A stretch of 64,000 nucleotides of DNA. It comes from Methylobacterium hispanicum. GTDB lineage: Bacteria > Pseudomonadota > Alphaproteobacteria > Rhizobiales > Beijerinckiaceae. Shown in pieces: positions 45,201-52,142 of the stretch. Position 1 is the first letter of the stretch, and the number at the start of each line of letters is the position of its first letter. The position numbers and the translations under genes are program-made. The DNA lies in contig NZ_BPQO01000006.1 of the NCBI RefSeq assembly GCF_022179285.1, forward strand, positions 62,001 to 126,000, in the 5' to 3' direction. A model generated the notes under the pieces. The model was given only the letters and a program-made list of their open reading frames with translations, made no database searches and was not told the origin of the DNA.

Positions 45201-47185
45201 GCCGGCCTCACCGCCACGGCGGCGCCCCGGGGCACCGCGCGGCGCGCGAGCGGCGCGCGCCCCGGCTGGACCGCGACGATCCCGATGAGGCCCGCGCGGC
45301 GGAAGCCGCCGGTCCCGTCCAGGATCTCGATCAGTCGCGCCAGGCGGCCGCGCGTGGTCCGGCCCGGGGCGATCACGAGGACGATCGCGTCCGAGGTCTC
45401 GGGGATCGCGAGCCAGCTCTCGCCGTCGGTGACGTCGCGCTCCGTCACGATCAGCTCCGGCCGCGCGGCGGGCTGGTGCAGGGGGAGCTGGCGGGCCGGC
45501 GACAGGCGGGGGGCGGGCTCGGTCGCGCTCCGCTGCGGGCGCAGCGTCCCGGGGACGAGGCGCGTCGGCGCGCCCAGGCGGATCAGCAGTTCGGTCAGGA
45601 CGTGGGCGGTGCGCAGGCGCTCCGCGCCCAGCCCTTCCGAGGCCACGGTGATCGTCGCCCCCGGCCGGGCGGCGAGGCGGTCGCGCAGCTCGCGGGCCAC
45701 CGCCACGAGGGCCTGGTCGGCGTCGGGGCCGTCCTGCCCGGCGCGGCGCGGCACCGGCAGCCGCGCCCAGACCGGCAGCCCGGAGGCGGTGAGGGCGGCG
45801 GCCGAGGCGAAGGTCCCGCGCCAGAGGTCGAACAGGAAGCCGGCGGCGAGCCCGAGCACCGCGCCGAGCAGGGCGCCGGCGGCCGCGACGATCGGCATCG
45901 GCGTGTCCGAGGGCTTCAGCGGCGGCACGGCCCTGGAGACGATCTGCGAGTTGCTCGGGTTGATCATCTCCTGCTGCTCGAGGTCCTTGGTGCGGCCGAG
46001 CACGAGGTTGTAGGTCCGCCGGATCGCCTCGGCCTCGCTCTCGAGCTGGCGCAGGCGGATGCCCTCCTCGTTGCTGCTGGTCTGCGAGGTGACGAGTGCC
46101 TCGGCCCGCTTGCGCAGGTGCTTCAGGCCCTCCTCGGCGCGGCGCACGTCCTCGTCGATGGTGCGGCGGATGCGGTCGGCCTCCGCGGCGATCAGCCGGA
46201 CGGTCGCGGCGCGCTGGGCGGCGAGGGCGATCATCTGCGGGTGGTTCTGGCCGAGGCTGCGCGAGAGCTGGGCGATCTCCTGCGTGCTCTGGGCGTGCTG
46301 CGCGCGCAGCGAGATCATCACCGCGGAGGCGCCCGCCTCCGGCGTCGCGGGCGGGCCGTCGGCCGCGGCCCAGGCCTTGGCCTTCTCGCGCCGGCCCGAG
46401 AGCCGGGCGAGTTCGGCCTCCGCGGTGGTGATCTGCCCGTAGAGGTCGCGCAGCTGCTGCGAGACGAGGAGGCCCGACTCGCCCGAGCCGATCAGCCCCT
46501 TGTCGGCCCGGTAGCGCTCGACCGCGAGGTCGGCCCGGTCGAGCTGGCCGCGCAGGTCGTTGAGCTGGGTCAGCAGGGTCTCGTTGGCGCGCCGGACCGC
46601 GGCGAGCCGGTCGCCGGCCGAGACCTCGAAATAGACGGCCGCGATCGTGTTGGCGATCTCGGCGGCCCGGCGCGGCTCCGGGTAGGTCGCGGTGAGCTGG
46701 AAGATCAGCGAGGTCTCGACCCGGCGCACGATGAGGCGCTTGCGCAGGGCCTCGAGCGCCAGGCCGGCCCGGTCGGCGCCGGGCTTGGCCCCGCGGGTCA
46801 GGACCGGATCCTCGCCGAGGTTCAACTGCGCGACCACGCGCTCCAGCACCTTGGCGGAGAGCAGGATCAGCGACTGGCTCTCGAGATTGGCGAAGTCGAG
46901 CTGCGGCGGCGTGTCCGGCCTGGAGAGGCCGCGCCCCACGATCTGCAGCGCCTGCGGGTCGATCAGGATCTCGACGCTCGCCCGGTAGCTCGGTGACTGG
47001 CGCAGGGCGAAGAGCGCGCCGAGGCAGGCTGCCAGCAGCGCGCCCGCCGCGATCCAAGACCAGCGCCGCCGTGCCGAGCCCCACAGGTCCGCGAGCGTGC
47101 CGCTGGACGGGCCGACCGCCGTGCCCCCGGCGAGGCGGGGACCCGAGACCGATCCGGCCGGCGGCAAAGCCCGCACCTGCTCCAC
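45197..47185 (-). CDS. Wzc/GumC family polysaccharide co-polymerase
   Basis: A 662-residue inner-membrane chain-length determinant. The N-terminal Wzz domain has a helix at about 35-55 (SWIAAGALLAACLGALFAL) and the family segment YRASVEILIDP. A long periplasmic coiled-coil region (about 170-410) follows, then a second helix at about 440-460 after the Pro-rich motif AVPPLKPSDTPMP. The C-terminal cytoplasmic part (470-662) has no P-loop or Tyr cluster, so it is not an active BY-kinase. GTG 47185 follows GGAG. The start lies five bases after the acyltransferase stop. Confidence 0.82.
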   Translation of the reverse strand: MEQVRALPPAGSVSGPRLAGGTAVGPSSGTLADLWGSARRRWSWIAAGALLAACLGALFALRQSPSYRASVEILIDPQALQIVGRGLSRPDTPPQLDFANLESQSLILLSAKVLERVVAQLNLGEDPVLTRGAKPGADRAGLALEALRKRLIVRRVETSLIFQLTATYPEPRRAAEIANTIAAVYFEVSAGDRLAAVRRANETLLTQLNDLRGQLDRADLAVERYRADKGLIGSGESGLLVSQQLRDLYGQITTAEAELARLSGRREKAKAWAAADGPPATPEAGASAVMISLRAQHAQSTQEIAQLSRSLGQNHPQMIALAAQRAATVRLIAAEADRIRRTIDEDVRRAEEGLKHLRKRAEALVTSQTSSNEEGIRLRQLESEAEAIRRTYNLVLGRTKDLEQQEMINPSNSQIVSRAVPPLKPSDTPMPIVAAAGALLGAVLGLAAGFLFDLWRGTFASAAALTASGLPVWARLPVPRRAGQDGPDADQALVAVARELRDRLAARPGATITVASEGLGAERLRTAHVLTELLIRLGAPTRLVPGTLRPQRSATEPAPRLSPARQLPLHQPAARPELIVTERDVTDGESWLAIPETSDAIVLVIAPGRTTRGRLARLIEILDGTGGFRRAGLIGIVAVQPGRAPLARRAVPRGAAVAVRPA

Positions 47186-47189
47186 GACG

Positions 47190-48467
47190 TCACTCCGGCC
47201 GACGCAACACTGCTCGGGGCCAGAAATACTGTCCGAGTGGTGACCAATCCCCACCGGCCGGCCGCCACGGCGTCTTCTCAATCTGACACACGGCGGCACT
47301 CGGGCCCGGCGTCGGCCGCGGCCCGAACAGCCACCGGTCGAGCGCCCCGAACCACGCGAGCGTCGGCCGCTCGACGAGCCGGTGGCTCAGCCCCGCCAGG
47401 ACGACGGCGGCGGCGACGAGGGCGAGGGCCGTCGCGAGGTTCAGGGCCGGCCCGCCGAGATCCACGCTCCCGGTCTCGCTGCCGGGCGGCAGGCTCCCGA
47501 CGCGCGGCACCGCGTAGTGCAAGCCGGCCAGGAACACCTGGATCACCGGGAGATGGAGCAGGTAGACCGAGAAGGACCAGCGGCCGAGCGCCTGCGGCAG
47601 CCCGCGCCGGGCCGCGGCCGAGACGGGGCCGCGCCCGTGTGACAGGACGGCGATCGCGGCGCCGAAGGCCACGGGCGCGCCGTAGGCCCAGTCCCCCGGC
47701 GGCACCAGGGCCGGGATCGCGACGAGGAGGCCGATCGCCCCGGCCTCGGCCCAGCCCGCGCCGCCGTCCGGCGCGCGCGCGGCGTCGCGCAGGCAGTAGG
47801 CGAGACAGCCGACGAAGAGGTCGAACAGGCAGCGCAGGATGCCCCAATCCTCTATCGCGAACAGGGTCCGGGGGCTGACCGCGTGGAGGGCGAGGGCGGC
47901 GAGCAGGGCGAGACCCGCGAAGACCCAGCGCGCCCGCGGCCCCGCCAGCATCACGGTGCCGGCGAGCACCAGCGAGGCGTAGAACTCGACCGCGATGCTC
48001 CAGGCCGGAACGTTCCAGCTGAACTCGCCGAAGGTGATGAAGTCCTGCAGGAACAGCAGGTGGGTGAGCACCTCGACCGGCCGGTGCGCTGGGCCGAAGG
48101 GCGGCGTGACCACGGGCGTGCCCGGATGGCCGGCGAGGTAGAGGAGGCGCGCCGCCTCGAGCGAGATCAGAAGCCCGAGCGTCGCGGCGTGCAGCGGCCA
48201 CAGGCGGCCGAAGCGGGCCAGCGCGAAGCGCAGGCCCTGGGTCGGGCTTCCCAGCCGCGCTCCGTAGGCGTGCAGCAGCACGAAGCCCGACAGGACGAAG
48301 AAGACGTCGACACAGAACTGCACGTTGTCGAAGCGCGGCGCTTCCCGCAACGGGTGCGCGAACGGCATGTGGAAGAAGGCGACCGCCAGCGCGCAGACGC
48401 CCCGCAACGCGTCGAGCGTTTCGAAACGGGACGCCGGCTCGGCTGCCCTGTCCGCTCTCTGTTCCAT
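47190..48467 (-). CDS. acyltransferase 3 family membrane protein
   Basis: A 425-residue membrane O-acyltransferase of the OafA/ExoZ type. About ten hydrophobic helices follow the family start ETLDALRGVCALAVAFFH; DVFFVLSGFVL and VERPTLAWFG mark the ends. It probably acetylates exopolysaccharide sugars. It heads a leftward operon (acyltransferase, Wzc-like, ligase-like, deleted acyltransferase). ATG 48467 has GGGAA nine bases upstream; GTG 48491 would add eight residues. Confidence 0.82.
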   Translation of the reverse strand: MEQRADRAAEPASRFETLDALRGVCALAVAFFHMPFAHPLREAPRFDNVQFCVDVFFVLSGFVLLHAYGARLGSPTQGLRFALARFGRLWPLHAATLGLLISLEAARLLYLAGHPGTPVVTPPFGPAHRPVEVLTHLLFLQDFITFGEFSWNVPAWSIAVEFYASLVLAGTVMLAGPRARWVFAGLALLAALALHAVSPRTLFAIEDWGILRCLFDLFVGCLAYCLRDAARAPDGGAGWAEAGAIGLLVAIPALVPPGDWAYGAPVAFGAAIAVLSHGRGPVSAAARRGLPQALGRWSFSVYLLHLPVIQVFLAGLHYAVPRVGSLPPGSETGSVDLGGPALNLATALALVAAAVVLAGLSHRLVERPTLAWFGALDRWLFGPRPTPGPSAAVCQIEKTPWRPAGGDWSPLGQYFWPRAVLRRPE

Positions 48468-48615
48468 CGTGGTGTGTTCCCGTTCGACCACGGGACCGGC
48501 GAGCGACCCCGCGATCCCGGCGTGCAGGGGCGATGCCGTAACAGGGTGTAAATCCCCGGCCCCGCCGCCGTCGCCGGCCGGTTGGTTTCTGATTTACCAC
48601 GGATCCGGAACGGGT

Positions 48616-48645
48616 TTGACTTTCTTCGTGTCCGAGATCTACCGT
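48616..48645 (+). promoter_or_regulatory. candidate sigma-70-type promoter of the carrier-protein cluster
   Basis: TTGACT at 48616-48621 and TACCGT at 48640-48645, spaced by 18 bases, lie in an AT-rich stretch ahead of the acyl carrier protein gene. The same 206-bp gap (48468-48673) must also hold the promoter of the leftward exopolysaccharide operon. Confidence 0.35.
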
Positions 48646-48673
48646 ACAAAAGGCAAATTCATAGGGGCTCTTG

Positions 48674-48928
48674 ATGGTTTCGCTGGAAGACATCCGTAAT
48701 ATTCTCGCGCGGAACGAGGCTTTGGCTCCGATCGCCGCGGAGATCGCGGAGGACGACAACCTGTTCGACAAGGGTCTCGACTCCTTCGGCTCAGTGCAGC
48801 TCATGCTGGCGCTCGAGGAGCATTTCGACGTCGAGTTCCCCGACCACCTCCTCAGCCGCAAGTCGTTCTCGACGATCCGCAGCATCCGCGAGACCGTCTC
48901 CGGCCTGGTCCAGGCGGAAGCCGCCTGA
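48674..48928 (+). CDS. acyl carrier protein
   Basis: An 84-residue carrier protein. The phosphopantetheine attachment is Ser37 in [19 protein letters not shown]; the usual Leu after the Ser is Phe here, as seen in carriers of the aminoacyl-carrier type. It is small and acidic, with the four-helix pattern. ATG 48674 follows AGGGG. It lies two bases before the dehydrogenase start and is the likely acceptor of the ligase encoded at 50088. It is distinct from fatty-acid AcpP, whose genes are not here. Confidence 0.88.
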   Translation: MVSLEDIRNILARNEALAPIAAEIAEDDNLFDKGLDSFGSVQLMLALEEHFDVEFPDHLLSRKSFSTIRSIRETVSGLVQAEAA

Positions 48929-48930
48929 CC

Positions 48931-50088
48931 ATGCTGGCCGAGCGCTTCGCACGCGCCGCCTCGGTGGCGGCGCTCCACGCCGACGCGGTGGACCGCGAAG
49001 GCCGCTTCCCCGCGGAAGCGGTCGCCGCCCTGAAGGCCGAGCGCCTTCTGGGCCTCCAGATCCCGCGGCAGTTCGGCGGCGAGGGCGCGGGCCTCACGGA
49101 CATCGCGGAGGGCTGCTACGCGCTCGGCCAAGCCTGCAGCGCGGCCGCCATGGTCTTCGCCATGCACCACATCAAGGTGTCGAGCCTCGTCAGCCACGGG
49201 CTCGACAGCGCGTGGCACTGCCGCCTGATGGAGCGTATCGCCTCGGAGCAGCTCCTCGTCGCCTCCTCCACCACGGAGGCCGGCATCGGCGGCGACCTGC
49301 GCAACAGCCTCTGCGCCGTCGAGGCGGAGGACGGGGTGTTCGCTCTGGCCAAGGACGCCTCCGTGATCTCCTACGGGGCGCAGGCCGACCTGATCCTCGC
49401 CACCGCCCGGCGCAACGCCGAGGCTGCCACCTCCGACCAGGTGCTGGTGGCGCTGCTCAGCGACCAGATCACCCTGGAGCGGACGAGCACCTGGGACACG
49501 CTGGGCATGCGGGGCACCTGCAGCGACGGCTTCCGGCTGGAGGCGCGCGGCGTGCCCGTCGAGCAGATCCTGCCGAAACCCTTCGCGGAGATCGCCGCGC
49601 AGTCGATGCTGGCCGCCTCGCACCTGCTCTGGAGCAGCGTGTGGTTCGGCATCGCGAGCTTCGCGGTCGATCGCGCCCGCGTCTTCGTGCAGGCCGAGGC
49701 GCGCAAGCGCCAGGGCCAGGTGCCGCCGACCGCGCTCAGGCTCGCCGAACTCTCCAACGCCCTCCAGGCGATGAAGGCGACGCTGGTCTCGGCGCTCCGC
49801 CGCTTCGAGGACGCGCAGGGCAACGCCGACCTCCTCGACTCGCTCGCCTTCTCGGTGATGCTCAACAACCTGAAGACCACCGCCTCCGACATGGCGGTCG
49901 ACATCGTCCAGCGCGCGCTCGGGATCGTCGGGCTCGCCGGGTACAAGAACGGCACACCCTTCAGCCTCGGCCGCCCCTTGCGCGACGTCCTCTCGGCGCC
50001 GCTCATGATCGGCAACGACCGCATCCTCGCCAACACCGCCAAGCTCCTGCTCGTGCAGAAGAGCTCCGGCCAGCTCATGAGCGCGTGA
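48931..50088 (+). CDS. acyl-CoA dehydrogenase-like flavoprotein
   Basis: A 385-residue flavoenzyme of the acyl-CoA dehydrogenase superfamily. The N-terminal helical domain ([16 protein letters not shown]), mid beta domain ([27 protein letters not shown]) and C-terminal domain ([13 protein letters not shown]) are all present. The typical catalytic Glu positions are not obvious to me. Placement between a carrier protein and an amino acid:carrier ligase suggests oxidation of an aminoacyl-thioester on the carrier, as prolyl-carrier dehydrogenases do. Its stop overlaps the ligase start (TGATG). Confidence 0.82.
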   Translation: MLAERFARAASVAALHADAVDREGRFPAEAVAALKAERLLGLQIPRQFGGEGAGLTDIAEGCYALGQACSAAAMVFAMHHIKVSSLVSHGLDSAWHCRLMERIASEQLLVASSTTEAGIGGDLRNSLCAVEAEDGVFALAKDASVISYGAQADLILATARRNAEAATSDQVLVALLSDQITLERTSTWDTLGMRGTCSDGFRLEARGVPVEQILPKPFAEIAAQSMLAASHLLWSSVWFGIASFAVDRARVFVQAEARKRQGQVPPTALRLAELSNALQAMKATLVSALRRFEDAQGNADLLDSLAFSVMLNNLKTTASDMAVDIVQRALGIVGLAGYKNGTPFSLGRPLRDVLSAPLMIGNDRILANTAKLLLVQKSSGQLMSA

Positions 50089-51047
50089 TGGAATCGCTAT
50101 CCCCCGCCCCGACCTTCTGCGAGCCCCTCGACGACGACGGCCTCGCCGAGCCGACCTTCCTCGACCGGCTCTTCGATCAGGGTCTCCTGGTCCGCACCGG
50201 CGTCGACGGCCTCTACGGCCGCAGCGGCGCCTTCGAGAGCGTGGTCGAGGCCCTCGACCGGCTGATCGGCCGGCTGGGTGCGGCCGACAACGCCGAGGTG
50301 CTGCGCTTTCCCCCCGGCATGAGCCGGCCGGCCTTCGAGCGCTCCGGCTACCTCAAGGGCTTCCCGAACCTCGCCGGCACCGTGCACAGCTTCTGCGGGC
50401 ACGAGGGCGAGCACGCCAAGCTCCTGGCCTGCGTCGAGGCGGGTGAGGACTGGACGGCGGGCCAGCGGGCCACCGATATCGTGCTCACCCCGGCCGCCTG
50501 CTACCCGCTCTATCCGGTCGCCGCCGCGCGCGGCCCGCTCCCCGCGGAGGGCCGGCTGTTCGACCTGCAATCCTACTGCTTCCGGCGCGAGCCCTCGCTG
50601 GAGCCGACCCGGATGCAGCTCTTCCGGATGCGCGAGTACGTGCGCATGGGAAGCCCCGACCAGGTGCTGGCCTTCCGCGAGAGCTGGCTGGAGCGCGGCA
50701 CCCAGATGATCCGCGACCTCGCGCTGCCGCTCGCGATCGACGCCGCCAACGACCCGTTCTTCGGCCGCGCCGGCCGCATGCTCGCCAACAACCAGCGGGC
50801 GCAGGGCCTGAAGTTCGAGCTGAACGTGCCGGTCAACAGCGTCGAGAAGCCGACCGCCTGCCTCAGCTTCAACTACCACCAGGACCATTTCGGCACGACC
50901 TGGGACCTCGTGCAGGCGGATGGCGAGGTCGCCCACACGGCCTGCGTCGGGTTCGGGCTGGAGCGCATCACCCTGGCGCTGCTGCGCCACCACGGCCTCG
51001 ACCTCGCCGCCTGGCCGGAGGGCGTGCGCCGGGTGCTCTGGGGCTGA
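50088..51047 (+). CDS. amino acid--[acyl-carrier-protein] ligase (class II aaRS-like)
   Basis: A 319-residue homologue of the seryl-tRNA synthetase-like ligases characterised in Bradyrhizobium and Agrobacterium. These activate small amino acids (Gly or Ala) with ATP and load them on a carrier protein, not tRNA. Class II motif 2 is [18 protein letters not shown]; motif 3 is [12 protein letters not shown]. Zinc ligands Cys138 (TPAACYP), Glu183 (FRMRE) and Cys286 (HTACVGFG) match the Cys/Glu/Cys of the known enzymes in spacing. No tRNA-binding coiled-coil arm precedes the core. The ATG overlaps the upstream stop. Confidence 0.9.
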   Translation: MESLSPAPTFCEPLDDDGLAEPTFLDRLFDQGLLVRTGVDGLYGRSGAFESVVEALDRLIGRLGAADNAEVLRFPPGMSRPAFERSGYLKGFPNLAGTVHSFCGHEGEHAKLLACVEAGEDWTAGQRATDIVLTPAACYPLYPVAAARGPLPAEGRLFDLQSYCFRREPSLEPTRMQLFRMREYVRMGSPDQVLAFRESWLERGTQMIRDLALPLAIDAANDPFFGRAGRMLANNQRAQGLKFELNVPVNSVEKPTACLSFNYHQDHFGTTWDLVQADGEVAHTACVGFGLERITLALLRHHGLDLAAWPEGVRRVLWG

Positions 51048-51052
51048 AGCCG

Positions 51053-52024
51053 GTGAGCGCCGCCCTCGACCTCTCGCGGACGGAGCCCGCCCCGGCTCCG
51101 GCCTACATCGCGCACCCGCTGCACGCCGCCGACCGGCACTGGCCGGAGACGAACTGCTACGTCGATCTCTGGATCGAGCTGCTGCACGGGCGCGGCCTCG
51201 TGCCGGAGGCGCTGCTGGGCTTCACCCTGCGGCAGGATTTCGAGGGCGACCAGTTCACCTTCTTCAAGCCGCCTTCCGCCGACATCGATCGGCTCTACGG
51301 GCTGGAGATCCTCGAACTCGCCGTCTACGACGGGCTGGAGCGGCACGCGCTGGTCCAGGCCGCGCGGGGCTGCCCCGTGCTGGTCGAGGTCGATGCGCTC
51401 TACCTGCCGGACACCGCCGGCACGACCTACGGTCGCTCTCACGCCAAGACCACGATCGGCATCCTGGCGCTCGATCCGGCGGCCAGGACGCTCGACTACC
51501 TGCACAATGCCGGCCGCTTCACGCTCTCGGGCGCCGATTACGACGGCATCTTCGGGCCCAGTGAGCTGCCGCCCTACGCCGAGTTCGTGAAGGCGGGCGC
51601 GGCTCCCTTGCCGGAGGCGGAACTTCCGACCGCTGCCCTCGACCTGCTGCGGCGCCACCGCGCGCGGGCGCCCGCGAAGAGCCCGGTGCTGGCCTTCCAG
51701 GCGGCGCTCGCGACGGCGGCGGACGCGCTGGTCGGGCGCTCGCTGGGCGTGTTCCACGCCTACGCCTTCAATACGACGCGTCAGCTCGGGGCGAATTTCG
51801 AGCTGCTCGGCAGCCATCTGCGCTGGCTCGACGGGCATGGCGCGGCCGATCTCTCCGCGGCGGCCGCGGCGGCGGAGGGGCTGGCGCAGGAGGCCAAGAC
51901 CTTCCAGTTCCAGCTCGCCCGCGCCTTCCACCGCCGCAGCGCGCAGGGGCTCGCCGCGCGCCTCGACAAGGCGGCGGCGCAGTACGAGGCGGTGTTCGCG
52001 GAACTCGACCGGGCGCTGGGCTGA
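51053..52024 (+). CDS. DUF1839 family protein, likely C39/BtrH-like acyltransferase
   Basis: A 323-residue DUF1839 protein. The first 170 residues look like the BtrH N-terminal fold (papain/C39-like): Cys35 in PETNCYVDLW, a strand GCPVLVEVDALYLPD, His130 in YGRSHAKTTIG and Asp148 in RTLDYLHN, in the order of a Cys-His-Asp triad. BtrH moves an acyl group from a carrier protein to an amine, so this could be the enzyme that releases the aminoacyl group. The remaining 150 residues are helical. GTG 51053, five bases after the ligase stop, shows tight coupling. The fold assignment is my inference. Confidence 0.7.
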   Translation: MSAALDLSRTEPAPAPAYIAHPLHAADRHWPETNCYVDLWIELLHGRGLVPEALLGFTLRQDFEGDQFTFFKPPSADIDRLYGLEILELAVYDGLERHALVQAARGCPVLVEVDALYLPDTAGTTYGRSHAKTTIGILALDPAARTLDYLHNAGRFTLSGADYDGIFGPSELPPYAEFVKAGAAPLPEAELPTAALDLLRRHRARAPAKSPVLAFQAALATAADALVGRSLGVFHAYAFNTTRQLGANFELLGSHLRWLDGHGAADLSAAAAAAEGLAQEAKTFQFQLARAFHRRSAQGLAARLDKAAAQYEAVFAELDRALG

Positions 52025-52051
52025 GGGCAACGACGTCCGCTCGACGCGCAT

Positions 52052-52079
52052 CCCCTCTCCCCGTGCGCGGGGAGAGGGG
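52052..52079. repeat. palindromic REP-like element
   Basis: CCCCTCTCCCC, loop GTGCGC, GGGGAGAGGGG: an eleven-base perfect stem between the DUF1839 and GH2 genes. It is nearly the same as the element at 40254-40275. It could also attenuate transcription into the GH2 gene. Confidence 0.55.
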
Positions 52080-52142
52080 GCGCTCGCCCGACCCGAACAG
52101 ATCACCCGGATACGGTGTGATCGATCCCCTCCGAGACCCAGC

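Noticed and set aside
43920..47084. single 1054-codon frame covering two genes on the - strand
   Set aside because: Only its last 426 codons (from GTG 45200) are real; the first part is an out-of-frame shadow of the Wzc-like gene.
50088..51047. seryl-tRNA synthetase
   Set aside because: It lacks the N-terminal tRNA-binding arm and is about 100 residues too short. The zinc ligands and carrier-protein neighbour identify it as an amino acid:carrier ligase.
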